A stretch of DNA of 35,078 nucleotides from NCBI GenBank assembly GCA_016297945.1, contig JAEDFR010000020.1:1-35078 (forward strand), written 5' to 3'. This document shows, piece by piece, positions 1 through 7,857 of this stretch. Below the pieces are notes generated by a model. That model saw only the letters and a list, made by a program, of their open reading frames with translations, was not told where the DNA came from and did not search any database. How positions within the stretch are numbered: the first letter of the stretch is position 1; every line of letters starts with the position of its first letter. The translations under genes were made by a program, and so were the position numbers. The stretch is from Lachnospiraceae bacterium. GTDB lineage: Bacteria; Bacillota; Clostridia; Lachnospirales; Lachnospiraceae.

Positions 1-1
1 T

Positions 2-179
2 TTTGGCTCTTATGAGAATACGGTAGAGGCAATTGAAAGAATTAAGGCGTTGTAGATAAATGTAATTGCAGAGTTGTGTAAAGAAATGGGAGCCTCAATT
101 ACAGATGTAGTAGAAAAATTGCTTTGAAATATGGACTGAGCGAAGATGAAGCAAGAAAAAAGTGAAAGCTCATTGGTAA
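2..179 (+). pseudogene. decayed 3' tail of an unrecognised gene
   Basis: One frame reads FGSYENTVEAIERIKAL and stops at TAG (53-55). The same frame then continues as a protein-like stretch beginning NVIAELCKEMGAS. Around 113-122 an extra A would be needed to carry on into KYGLSEDEARKK. Another extra A near 155-161 would let it end KVKAHW with a stop at 177-179. One in-frame stop plus two lost A residues in A-runs is what a degraded gene looks like. The family is not recognised, and the gene starts outside the window. The alternative is that an intact gene ends at 55 and the rest is chance, but the continuity across the indels argues against that. Confidence 0.45.
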
Positions 180-212
180 GAGAAGCAAATAAGGTAATTC
201 GCGGGCCGAATG

Positions 213-241
213 TTTACATTACCTACAATTTGTGCTATGAT
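213..241 (+). promoter_or_regulatory. sigma-A-type promoter for the first LRR-DUF4214 gene
   Basis: TTTACA (213-218), a 17-nt spacer and TATGAT (236-241) make a good vegetative promoter. It lies about 200 nt before the gene start at 445. The second surface gene has a matching promoter at the same distance, which strengthens both calls. Confidence 0.5.
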
Positions 242-276
242 TCAACATGAAATTTATGAAGGGGAGTTGACGGAGA

Positions 277-318
277 ATGGTGGCAAATAGTAAACTTACT
301 TACTTACGCCATTCGTAA
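277..318 (+). CDS. possible 13-residue leader peptide (upstream ORF)
   Basis: ATG at 277 opens a short frame reading MVANSKLTYLRHS, ending with TAA at 316-318. A GAAGGGG purine tract lies about 12 nt upstream. A similar purine tract precedes an ATGGT start in the leader of the next surface gene (2490-2582), and both leaders contain TTACTTACRCC. The position between promoter and hairpin fits a leader peptide. Translation is unproven and the peptide has no obvious regulatory codon run. Confidence 0.25.
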   Translation: MVANSKLTYLRHS

Positions 319-359
319 CGGATTAAATCCTTCATTATAAATTGCTGACAGATAATAAT

Positions 360-425
360 AACCATGCAATTTGACTATAGGTGATAGTTTAGCTATCATT
401 TATGGCCATGTTGCATGGTTTTTTT
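360..425 (+). terminator. terminator-like hairpin just before the RBS (attenuator candidate)
   Basis: AACCATGCAA (360-369) pairs perfectly with TTGCATGGTT (411-420) and is followed by a run of seven Ts (419-425). An inner stem TGATAG/CTATCA (382-387 with 393-398) sits in the loop. The AAGGAGG ribosome binding site begins only about 7 nt after the T-run. It could end most transcripts from the promoter at 213-241, so read-through would control the LRR gene. Confidence 0.6.
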
Positions 426-444
426 ATTAAGAAGGAGGAAGAAA

Positions 445-2385
445 ATGCAAAGGAAAAAACTAAAAGGAATGAACTGGTGTATTGCGTTAGCGATTGGCTT
501 ATCAATAACTGCAATACCTGTTCAGGCAACAGAAATGAACGGAAGTGATGTGACCGAAAATGAAACGGTCACAGTTGTTGAAACGACAGAAACTTCTATG
601 GAAACGACGGAAGAGACGGTTGAAGAAACAGAAGAAATCGTTGAAACAACAGAAGAAATAACAGAAGCTGATGAAACTGCAATGGAAGCAGAAGCTGAAA
701 CATCAGGAACCTGCGGTACTAATCTGACATGGACATTAGACTCAGAGGGAACATTAAGAATTAACGGTACTGGAAATATTTTGGCAGAAAGTTTTAGAAG
801 TCGATATGACATTATAAATGTCATTATTTCAGATGGAGTAACAGGTGTCGGAGATAATGCTTTTTATAATTGTTGCTATATGAAAAGCATTGTTGTACCC
901 AATAGTGTTAGATTTATTGGCGATGGAGCCTTTTTTGAATGTAGTAAATTGGAAACAATTACTTTGCCGAAAACGATAGATAGCATAGGAAAAAATGCTT
1001 TTCTGAATTGTGATTTGACAGCTATAGAGTTACCTTCAAATTTGAAAGAACTAAGTAATGGCATATTTTTCAATAATGATAAATTGACAGAAATACAGAT
1101 TCCTGACAGTGTAGAAATAATTGGGGAAGAAGCATTCAAGGAATGTTCTGGATTAAAAGAAATCGTAATCCCTCAAAGTGTTCATACAATTGGCAGGCAG
1201 GCCTTTAAGAATTGTGACGAATTGGAAAGCGTTGTAATACCAAATAGTGTGACTTCGATGGGACCAGAGGTTTATTGTGACTGTGATAATTTAAAAAAGA
1301 TAGTCATAGGAAATGGACTTAAGGAAATAAGCTATGGAACTTTTCAATATTGTAATAAGTTGATGGATGTAACCATCGGAAATCAGGTTGAAAAAATTGG
1401 AAGTGTAGTTTTTTGTGGTTGTAATTCATTAGAAAAAATAGTGCTTCCAAATAGTGTTAAGAAAATTGATTGGGCTTTTTGTGGATGTCCGAGCTTAATT
1501 AGTGCTACAATTCCCGCATCCGTACAGGAGATTAATGAGGATGAGTTTGAAGATTCAAAGTATCTTACCATATATGGTTATTCAGATACTGAGGCTGAAA
1601 AGTTTGCTCAAAAGAAAGGTTTTAAATTTGTTAGTTTAGGTGAAGCTCCGCGTGAAGAAAAAGTAAAACAATTCGTTTCCCGCATGTATACCGTTGTTTT
1701 AAATCGTGAGGCTGAAGCAGGCGGTCTGGATTACTGGAGTCAGGAATTATTAAATCAGAAGCAGGACGGAGCAGCACTGGCTAATGGCTTTATCAATAGC
1801 CCGGAATTTAAAAATCGCGGACTGAGTGATTCGAATTATCTTGATGTACTTTATGAAACATTCTTTGGACGTATTGCCGATTCGGACGGCAAGAATTACT
1901 GGTTGTCCGAAATGAGAAACGGTATGAGCAGAAATACGGTATTGGCAGGATTTGTTAATTCCAAAGAATTAGGAGCAATCTGTGAAAGCTATGGTATTGC
2001 AAGAGGAACTATGGAAAATGACGGTTCAAGCATTTACAATGCCGGAGTACACGATTTTGTACTTCGTAATTATACCAAAGCATTGGGACGAGATGGAGAA
2101 GTAGAAGGAGTTGAATACTGGAGTCATCTGATTAATACAAAACAGAAATCCGCATTGGATTGTGCCATGGATTTCTTCCATTCAAAGGAGTTTATGAACA
2201 AGAATCTGAATAATGCGGATTATGTGGAAGTGTTATATGAAACCTATTTTGGAAGAGCATCCGATGCATCGGGCAAGAACTACTGGCTTTCCATGTTAGC
2301 AAGTGGAAATAGCCGTGACTGGGTATTGAGTGAGTTTGCACATTCACCGGAATTTAAAAACATTATGGCGCAGTATGGATTATGA
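445..2385 (+). CDS. secreted BspA-like leucine-rich-repeat protein with C-terminal DUF4214 modules
   Basis: The predicted product is 646 aa. ATG 445 is preferred because AAGGAGG (432-438) lies just upstream; an earlier in-frame ATG (415) falls inside the terminator-like hairpin. A basic N-terminus and hydrophobic segment ending VQATE form a signal peptide. A Glu/Thr-rich stretch (about 40-85) is followed by about ten LRR_5/BspA units (about 100-390) with the recurring pattern IxxIPxSVxxIGxxAFxxCxxL. The last 240 residues hold paired DUF4214 units with motifs such as LNREAEAGGLDYW and FGRIADSDGKNYW. BspA-type LRRs are usually surface-exposed binding modules; the function of DUF4214 is not established. 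No LPXTG anchor is visible, so DUF4214 may mediate retention (inference). The 3' third is nearly identical to that of the next gene. Confidence 0.88.
   Translation: MQRKKLKGMNWCIALAIGLSITAIPVQATEMNGSDVTENETVTVVETTETSMETTEETVEETEEIVETTEEITEADETAMEAEAETSGTCGTNLTWTLDSEGTLRINGTGNILAESFRSRYDIINVIISDGVTGVGDNAFYNCCYMKSIVVPNSVRFIGDGAFFECSKLETITLPKTIDSIGKNAFLNCDLTAIELPSNLKELSNGIFFNNDKLTEIQIPDSVEIIGEEAFKECSGLKEIVIPQSVHTIGRQAFKNCDELESVVIPNSVTSMGPEVYCDCDNLKKIVIGNGLKEISYGTFQYCNKLMDVTIGNQVEKIGSVVFCGCNSLEKIVLPNSVKKIDWAFCGCPSLISATIPASVQEINEDEFEDSKYLTIYGYSDTEAEKFAQKKGFKFVSLGEAPREEKVKQFVSRMYTVVLNREAEAGGLDYWSQELLNQKQDGAALANGFINSPEFKNRGLSDSNYLDVLYETFFGRIADSDGKNYWLSEMRNGMSRNTVLAGFVNSKELGAICESYGIARGTMENDGSSIYNAGVHDFVLRNYTKALGRDGEVEGVEYWSHLINTKQKSALDCAMDFFHSKEFMNKNLNNADYVEVLYETYFGRASDASGKNYWLSMLASGNSRDWVLSEFAHSPEFKNIMAQYGL
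1660..1784 (+). repeat. 125-nt segment identical to 3577-3701 (DUF4214 cassette, copy 1)
   Basis: Base-by-base comparison shows 125 nt identical to 3577-3701 in the following gene. It covers the start of the DUF4214 region, from VKQFVSRMY to AALAN. Similarity continues to the ends of both genes with scattered differences, while the sequences upstream are unrelated. This fits recent duplication or gene conversion of the C-terminal cassette. Confidence 0.9.
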
Positions 2386-2428
2386 TACTGCTTTTCCCTT
2401 GATTGATTTCCTTTATAACTTTTGGTCA

Positions 2429-2457
2429 TTTACAAAATATGACATAAATGTTATAAT
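2429..2457 (+). promoter_or_regulatory. sigma-A-type promoter for the second DUF4214 gene
   Basis: TTTACA (2429-2434), a 17-nt spacer and TATAAT (2452-2457). It is about 200 nt before the gene start at 2665, the same layout as the promoter at 213-241. Confidence 0.6.
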
Positions 2458-2489
2458 TTTTTGAGGATTTCGAAGGGGGATTTATCAAA

Positions 2490-2582
2490 ATGGTATATGG
2501 TAACATGATAATGAATATATTCGTTTACTTACACCGGCTTATTAATAAAATGTTGGATTTTACCCTCGAAGTTGATTACTAA
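2490..2582 (+). CDS. possible 30-residue leader peptide (upstream ORF)
   Basis: ATG 2490 follows GAAGGGGGA by about 10 nt and runs 30 codons to TAA at 2580-2582. The peptide starts MVYGNMIMNIFVYLHRL and ends LEVDY. It lies between the promoter and the terminator-like hairpin, as in the leader of the first surface gene. The amino acid sequence is poorly conserved between the two leaders, so the translated peptide itself may not be the functional part. Confidence 0.3.
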   Translation: MVYGNMIMNIFVYLHRLINKMLDFTLEVDY

Positions 2583-2588
2583 ATAGAT

Positions 2589-2644
2589 ACATGCAATAAT
2601 GAAAGACCTTTGAAAAAAGGATATTTGTTATTGCATGTTTTTTT
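2589..2644 (+). terminator. terminator-like hairpin just before the RBS (attenuator candidate)
   Basis: ACATGCAATAA (2589-2599) pairs perfectly over 11 bp with TTATTGCATGT (2628-2638), followed by seven Ts (2638-2644). An inner stem CCTTT/AAAGG with a GAAA loop (2607-2620) sits inside. The ribosome binding site of the 2665 gene starts within about 10 nt, as in the first surface gene. The loop sequences differ between the two, but the outer stem core (ATGCAA/TTGCAT) is shared. Confidence 0.65.
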
Positions 2645-2664
2645 ATAAGAAGGGAAGGAAGAAA

Positions 2665-4302
2665 ATGAAAAAGATAGCAAGGAAGGGAATATTTGGGGTC
2701 CTGGCGTTGGGAATTGCACTTACGGCTGCAACGACTGCAATTGGTGCAACAGAGTTTAATGTGGATGTTATGGAAGCATCTGTCAGTGACAATGAAATGA
2801 TTCCGGAGTTGACCATAGGGGAAACTTATGATGGACTTACTGTGAAATCTGTGACCGTTGATAAAAGCGAAGTTGTTGCAGGGGAAACATTGACTCTGGA
2901 AATACAGGTTGTATCAGAAAAAGAATTGTATGATTATGCTATGATTCAAGCTGCGAGTTTGATAAATGCGCATTGTGAACCCATTGTGGAATTGAAGCGT
3001 AAAGAAGATTTAGATGGGAAAAAGCTTTATGTATATAAAACAACTATCTGTACCTGCGGAAGTAAGGAAGGAGATATTACTTTACGATATATTTATTTTT
3101 CCGGACCAAATATTTCAAGCACGGTTTCGCTTACAGAACCATTAGCAAAAATTACTGTCTCTGATACACAGAGTTATAGTGCAACTTTTGAAAAAATTGT
3201 TGTTGAAAACAAAGTGCCTATAGATGAAGAAGTTCTGGTAAAAGTATATGTTACATGCAGTGAGGCTGTTAAAAAATTAAAAAACAAAGAAATTATGCTT
3301 GGTTTCTCATATTTCTCTCAGGAAATGAATACAACGGTAGCTTCATATTACGGAATTCTTACAGATCAGGACAATGACGGTATTTTTGAAGGAGCCTTAA
3401 AATGCATAAAGGATTCGTTAATTAATAATGCTATTGGAGAGCAAAGGTTTAGTCATATCGCATTGGATTGTGGATATGGAAAAGAAATTTATGAAATGAA
3501 TCGATTTGGGAGCGATACACGATTTAATGATCTGACTTTTGAGGTTGTAGACAATCCCGATGAAATTCGAAATGCAAAAGTAAAACAATTCGTTTCCCGC
3601 ATGTATACCGTTGTTTTAAATCGTGAGGCTGAAGCAGGCGGTCTGGATTACTGGAGTCAGGAATTATTAAATCAGAAGCAGGACGGAGCAGCACTGGCTA
3701 ACGGTTTTATTAATAGTGAAGAATTTGCTAATCGTAATTTAAATGATTCTGATTATCTGGATGTACTCTATAATACATTCTTTGGACGTATTGCTGATTC
3801 GGACGGCAAGAATTACTGGTTGTCCGAAATAAAGAACGGCATGAGCAGAAATACGGTACTGGCAGGATTTGTTAATTCCAAAGAATTCGGAGCAATCTGT
3901 GAAAGCTATGGTATTGCAAGAGGAACCATGGAAAATGACGGCTCAAGCATTTACAATGCCGGAGTACATGATTTTGTACTTCGTAATTATACCAAAGCAT
4001 TGGGACGAGATGGAGAAGTTGAAGGAGTAGAATACTGGAGCCATCTGATTAACACAAAACAGAAATCCGCACTGGATTGTGCCATGGATTTCTTCCAGTC
4101 ACAGGAGTTTAAAAACAAAAATCTGAATGATGAAGATTATGTGGAAGTGCTGTATGAAACCTATTTTGGAAGAGCATCTGATGAAACGGGTAAAAATTAC
4201 TGGCTTTCCATGTTAGCAAGTGGAAAAAGCCGCGACTGGGTGTTGAGTGAGTTTGCATACTCACAGGAGTTTAATACCATCATGGCACAGTATGGATTAT
4301 AA
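2665..4302 (+). CDS. secreted Ig-like protein with C-terminal DUF4214 modules
   Basis: The product is 545 aa from ATG 2665, which sits behind a GGGAAGG/AAGGAAG ribosome binding site; the in-frame ATG at 2635 overlaps the hairpin. A signal peptide (basic start, then LALGIALTAATTAIGA) ends near ATE. Residues about 45-300 are beta-rich and not clearly assignable. Two stretches look like repeats of each other (TVKSVTVDKSEVVAGETLTL and TFEKIVVENKVPIDEEVLVK) and resemble bacterial Ig-like domains. Residues about 305-545 are paired DUF4214 units almost identical to the end of the preceding protein. The gene looks like the same C-terminal cassette carrying a different N-terminal passenger. Surface location is inferred from the signal peptide; the ligand is unknown. 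Confidence 0.85.
   Translation: MKKIARKGIFGVLALGIALTAATTAIGATEFNVDVMEASVSDNEMIPELTIGETYDGLTVKSVTVDKSEVVAGETLTLEIQVVSEKELYDYAMIQAASLINAHCEPIVELKRKEDLDGKKLYVYKTTICTCGSKEGDITLRYIYFSGPNISSTVSLTEPLAKITVSDTQSYSATFEKIVVENKVPIDEEVLVKVYVTCSEAVKKLKNKEIMLGFSYFSQEMNTTVASYYGILTDQDNDGIFEGALKCIKDSLINNAIGEQRFSHIALDCGYGKEIYEMNRFGSDTRFNDLTFEVVDNPDEIRNAKVKQFVSRMYTVVLNREAEAGGLDYWSQELLNQKQDGAALANGFINSEEFANRNLNDSDYLDVLYNTFFGRIADSDGKNYWLSEIKNGMSRNTVLAGFVNSKEFGAICESYGIARGTMENDGSSIYNAGVHDFVLRNYTKALGRDGEVEGVEYWSHLINTKQKSALDCAMDFFQSQEFKNKNLNDEDYVEVLYETYFGRASDETGKNYWLSMLASGKSRDWVLSEFAYSQEFNTIMAQYGL
3577..3701 (+). repeat. 125-nt segment identical to 1660-1784 (DUF4214 cassette, copy 2)
   Basis: Second copy of the perfect 125-nt match, at the junction between the unique N-terminal region and the shared DUF4214 region. 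The two copies are 1.9 kb apart in direct orientation, so recombination between them would fuse the two genes and delete the DNA between. Confidence 0.9.
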
Positions 4303-4369
4303 AAAGCGAAACTTAGTAAACAGATGATATATTGAACATAACGTTTTGATGGATTAAGGAGTTGTACCG

Positions 4370-5936
4370 ATGATAAGGAGAAAGTATTTAATTATATATT
4401 TGCAGCAACACTGGCTTTTGTAATGACATCAATGAACATCCATGCAACGGAATTGCCGGCGGTATCGGATAATTCCGTTGTGGAAGAAACCGTGATGAAT
4501 GATGAGATAGATGTTGAAAATGATGCTGAATCTGATGTTGCGTCTGATGAAACTGTGCAGAATGAATTAACAGTAGAAGCAAATGCCGGAATTAAAGGAT
4601 TTGTAACGCGACTGTATAATGTGTGCCTGGATAGAGAGCCGGATAATGATGGTATGAATTATTGGGTGAATTTGCTGGAAACGGGACAGGAAAATGGAAT
4701 TCATACAGCATTTGATTTCATTTTTTCGGAAGAGTTTTGTAATAAAAATTTATGTAATGATGATTACGTAAAATATTTGTACAAAGCCTTTATGGGGCGT
4801 GAATATGATGTAGAAGGCTTAAATTACTGGGTTGGTTTGCTTAATTTGGGAACCTCCCGCGAAGAGGTTTTTAATGGTTTTGCAACCAGCAAAGAATTTG
4901 CTGCCTTATGTGATGATTATCAAATTGCGGTGGGCGTTGCCGTAGAAGTTCCTCAATATGGGACTGTTCCGCGTGATAAATGTACGGTTTGCGGAAAACA
5001 GGACGGAGTAACAGCATTTATTACAAGATTGTACAATGTCTGCCTGGACCGAGAACCGGATGAGGAAGGGTTGAATTATTGGAGATATTTATTATGGACG
5101 CATGCCAGAACCGGTGCAGATATTTCCTCGTATTTTATTTTCTCTGAAGAGTTTGAAAATAAAGATTTAAGTGATGAGGAATTCATTGAATATATGTACC
5201 GCGCGTTTTTTAACCGGGAGTATGATAGTGAGGGAAAGTCATACTGGTTGTGGGAAATGTATGATGGAATGAACAGAAGTCATGTGTTTGCGGGATTTGT
5301 AAATAGCAAAGAGTTTAGTGTACTTTGCCAGCAGTATGGAATAACACTAGGTACATACACACCGGTGGATGATGCACTGACTCCTGACTATGTTGCAAAA
5401 ATGTCTTATGTAGCGCGTGAACGACTGATTTTGGGAGAATATTATGGACAGGGTACATTAACAAAGGCGCAGGCAAATTCGTTGATGACAACGATTACCG
5501 TTCCGGTGTGGGATTTCTTAAATACAAACAGTATGACAAAAGTCAGAAAAATGCAACGCTTACATGTAATAAATATGTTGCGGACTATTTCAAAATGGCA
5601 TTTGAAGAGTTATTCCAACATCCGGCCCAGCCTGTAATCCATCCGGGATCATTTTACGCTTATTCCTATCGTGCAAATGTAAATAATCCTTCGGTTTTAT
5701 CCAATCATTCCTATGGAACGGCGATTGATATCAATCCGGGTGAGAATCCTAATAAAAAGGCTATGGTTACCAAAGATGCATGGAATGCTATGCCCCAGGG
5801 GACTGTTTCACAAATGCAGAAGAAGGAATACACGATATATGAAGGATCACCTTATTATGAAGTTTTATATGGCAAATATCATTTAATGTGGCTTGGCTAT
5901 AACAGAACACCGGATGCAATGCATTTTGAATTTTAG
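4370..5936 (+). pseudogene. broken DUF4214 / M15 D-Ala-D-Ala carboxypeptidase-like gene (two frameshifts)
   Basis: ATG 4370 follows AAGGAG and starts MIRRKYLII, but stops early. The true frame resumes as FAATLAFVMTSMNIHATE, the rest of a signal peptide. Removing one TA from the TATATAT tract near 4393-4400 joins them. Two pairs of DUF4214 units follow, with a CxxC linker (CTVCGK) between them. Around 5510-5516 one missing T throws the frame off; adding it joins VPVWDF to LKYKQYDKSQK. The last part carries M15 zinc-peptidase motifs: SNHSYGTAIDINP and PDAMHFEF. An intact version would be about 520 aa, exported, and would act on peptidoglycan stem peptides. As read, the catalytic part cannot be fused to the signal peptide. 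An ORF from ATG 4423 has no ribosome binding site or signal peptide. Sequencing error in short repeats is the alternative. Confidence 0.8.
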
Positions 5937-5990
5937 ATTAATAATAAATGAAATTTTGAACGAATCGTGGCATGAATGTGTTTGTAATCT

Positions 5991-6031
5991 GCGAGACAAT
6001 GTATCAAAAAAAGCATTGTCTCGCTTTTTTT
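5991..6031 (+). terminator. intrinsic terminator after the DUF4214/M15 gene
   Basis: GCGAGACAATG (5991-6001) pairs perfectly with CATTGTCTCGC (6014-6024), followed by seven Ts. It closes the surface-protein island and separates it from the sigma-factor operon. Confidence 0.9.
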
Positions 6032-6073
6032 ATTGTGCTAGATTAAAACTACCATAATTTTTGCATGTAAAAA

Positions 6074-6100
6074 ACGTATATACATTGTGAGTATGAAAAA
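6074..6100 (+). promoter_or_regulatory. candidate ECF-type promoter of the sigma/anti-sigma operon
   Basis: ACGTATATACATT (6074-6086) recurs as ACGTATATACTTT at 7858-7870, upstream of the vWA lipoprotein. Downstream of each is a less conserved TATG/CATA element at slightly different spacing. ECF sigma factors often activate their own operon and a few targets, so a shared motif at these two places is suggestive. The -35/-10 assignment is inference. Confidence 0.4.
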
Positions 6101-6162
6101 TGAGGAATTTCGTATGACGTATGAAATTTTCATATTTCATATTTGTGAGGAAAGGGAAACAC

Positions 6163-6726
6163 ATGGAAGATCGTGAATTTGACCTTTGCATGGACCGTAT
6201 GAAACGTGGGGATAAAACGGCGTTAAAGGAAATTTATGAAGCCTATGCCGGATATATTTTTCATTTAATCAAAGGTGTAGTGCAAAGTCATGAAAATGCG
6301 GAGGATGTTACCAGTGATTTTTTTATCAAGCTATGGGGCATCGCAGATCGCTATACGCCCGGAGGCGGGCACAGAGCTTATCTTGGGAGAATTGCCCACA
6401 ACATGGCAATCGATTTTTTGAGAGCAAATAAAAAAGAGATTTTGTATGAAGGCTCCGATGATGAAGAACAGAATGGTTTTGAACAGCTTTTGGATGCGCA
6501 GAGTAATCGTGGAGATACCACGTCAAATGAGGTGATATCCGATATTTCATTGCAAGAGATGTTAGCCAAATTAAAGCCTGCGGAGCGCGAGATTATTCAT
6601 TTGAAAATTATAGGTGATATGACATTCGAAGAGATTTCCAAGGCTCTTGGACAACCGATGGGAACGGTCACGTGGCGTTATCGGGAAGCAATTAAAAAAC
6701 TAAGGAGGTGTGGATTTGATGCGTAA
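6163..6726 (+). CDS. ECF-family RNA polymerase sigma factor
   Basis: The product is 187 aa. ATG 6163 is chosen over an upstream in-frame ATG (6121) because GAGGAAAGGG lies just before it and the sigma-2 domain starts soon after. Region 2 (about 25-90) includes HENAEDVTSDFFIKLW and the promoter-melting stretch AYLGRIAHNMAIDFLRANKK. An acidic linker (about 90-125) leads to region 4 (about 128-182), with a helix-turn-helix MTFEEISKALGQPMGTVTWR. Length and layout are typical of ECF (group 4) sigma factors. It overlaps the next gene, a membrane protein, which fits a sigma/anti-sigma pair. The signal it responds to cannot be read from sequence. Likely targets are its own operon and the vWA lipoprotein at 8001. 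Confidence 0.9.
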   Translation: MEDREFDLCMDRMKRGDKTALKEIYEAYAGYIFHLIKGVVQSHENAEDVTSDFFIKLWGIADRYTPGGGHRAYLGRIAHNMAIDFLRANKKEILYEGSDDEEQNGFEQLLDAQSNRGDTTSNEVISDISLQEMLAKLKPAEREIIHLKIIGDMTFEEISKALGQPMGTVTWRYREAIKKLRRCGFDA

Positions 6727-7588
6727 TTTCGAAGAAGAATACAAAAATTACATAAACGAAGAAGTTCCGGATCTCTGGAGTCGTATTGAACCACAGCTTC
6801 AGGATAAAATTGCGGATAATAATAAAACTGATGCTCCGATAGCTGATTGTCAGGAAAAAATAATCAATGAAGTAACAAATCATCAGAAAGGGACAAAAAA
6901 GAATCAAATTTATATCTTTGCAAAAAGAGCACTTCCTGCGGTGGCTGCCATCCTGGTACTGGCAATCGGGGTAGGTGTATTACAGACTTCCCGATATGCA
7001 AAAAATGAAAGCGAGATGGCTGTTGCAACCGATTGTGCACCTGCAGAAGCTACGAACGAAGAATATTTTGCGGAAGCGGCGGAAGAAGCATCGGATGAAT
7101 CTATTGCAGAAACAGAAGTATTAGAAGAAGAGTTCTATGAAGAGGCTGTTGAGGCTGAGAGTGAAGAAGCAGTTGCTGAAGAGCCTGACGGAGATGTAGA
7201 TGAAGCAACCCAGGCAGGGGATGGGAGATTGCAAAACTCCATGGATGTTGTGAAAGAAAATGAATCTGCATCAAAGTCTGATGCCGGACTTTCCATTCCC
7301 GGTCAGGATGTTGTTGCAATAAAAGGTGCTGTACTTAACGGAATTGAAGTAGCGGATGCAGTAATGCAAGAAAAGGGTTATGTCTATATTTATCGATTTA
7401 TCCTGGCTGATGGCAATAAAATCCGGGTTTATCTGACAGAAGAACTGTGTCAGAATATAGAAGAAGCAGAACTTGTTATTGCAAGAAAGAAAAAATATGA
7501 TTTGGATATCATACCATATTCCGATCAGGATAAAGAAGATGATTTAGCTGACTGCATTCTTCAAGATATACAAGCTGCAAATAACTAG
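6719..7588 (+). CDS. single-pass membrane protein, likely anti-sigma factor
   Basis: The product is 289 aa from ATG 6719, preceded by AAGGAGGTG at 6702-6710; a GTG at 6710 is in frame but too close to that site. It overlaps the sigma gene by 8 nt, which implies translational coupling. Residues 1-70 are a polar, presumably cytosolic region (NFEEEYKNYINEEVPDLWSRI). One membrane helix follows (about 73-92, LPAVAAILVLAIGVGVLQ). A long Glu/Ala-rich stretch (about 95-170) and a small C-terminal domain (about 200-270) would lie outside. The HxxxCxxC signature of zinc anti-sigma factors is absent. The anti-sigma role is inferred from gene order and topology, not from a recognised domain. Confidence 0.7.
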   Translation: MRNFEEEYKNYINEEVPDLWSRIEPQLQDKIADNNKTDAPIADCQEKIINEVTNHQKGTKKNQIYIFAKRALPAVAAILVLAIGVGVLQTSRYAKNESEMAVATDCAPAEATNEEYFAEAAEEASDESIAETEVLEEEFYEEAVEAESEEAVAEEPDGDVDEATQAGDGRLQNSMDVVKENESASKSDAGLSIPGQDVVAIKGAVLNGIEVADAVMQEKGYVYIYRFILADGNKIRVYLTEELCQNIEEAELVIARKKKYDLDIIPYSDQDKEDDLADCILQDIQAANN

Positions 7589-7608
7589 TGTAATTGTTTT
7601 GAGTTACC

Positions 7609-7808
7609 TTTCGGATTTGCGTCCCCGCTGCCGCTAAGAAATGCCGAAAACTGAAGTATGAAGCGGCAAAGATATATATTTTTGTAAGGGTGACTGGCAT
7701 CCCGCAAAGATTGCGAACTTTGTAAGAAACACGGCAGAGCGTTTGCAAAAGCGGTCTACAAGCAAAACAAATTCGCATTCTTGCAGCAGCGGGGACGCAA
7801 ATCCGAAA
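7609..7808. repeat. 200-nt intergenic element with 23-bp perfect terminal inverted repeats
   Basis: Positions 7609-7631 are the exact reverse complement of 7786-7808; each arm contains GGATTTGCGTCCCCGC or its complement. The 154 nt between hold further small stems, for example GCCGCT (7630-7635) with AGCGGC. No ORF inside looks real. Perfect ends with a structured core suggest a MITE-like non-autonomous element or a large folded RNA. It starts 20 nt after the anti-sigma gene and may also act in 3'-end formation. No target-site duplication is obvious. Confidence 0.7.
7631..7680 (+). repeat. partial copy of a dispersed intergenic repeat
   Basis: This 50-nt stretch aligns to the reverse complement of 33451-33500 with about 38 of 50 matches by eye, including AAGTATGA and GCAAAGATAT. 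Translated, both read PLR-x-x-SM(K/R)xQRY in the same relative frame, but this copy has a stop in it. It lies inside the palindrome-ended element. Confidence 0.55.
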
Positions 7809-7857
7809 ATAAAAATAAAAAAATTTAAAAAATTCCCATAAATTTCCAAAAGCTTTT

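Noticed and set aside
248..444. c-di-GMP riboswitch in the surface-gene leaders
   Set aside because: A GGDEF-EAL gene is in the window, but neither class I nor class II c-di-GMP riboswitch core motifs are present in either leader.
445..1660. LRR repeats read as a CRISPR-like or tandem DNA repeat
   Set aside because: The periodicity is at protein level (about 23 residues) with diverged DNA; no identical direct repeats or spacers.
4423..5637. Treating ATG 4423 as the start of an intact DUF4214 protein
   Set aside because: There is no ribosome binding site, the start falls inside the signal peptide, and the frame runs off into noncoding sequence after 5510. Two frameshifts explain the locus better.
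7509..7849. Minus-strand ORFs (89 and 71 aa) over the anti-sigma end and the palindrome-ended element
   Set aside because: They run antisense to the anti-sigma gene or through the inverted repeat, with no ribosome binding site or domain.
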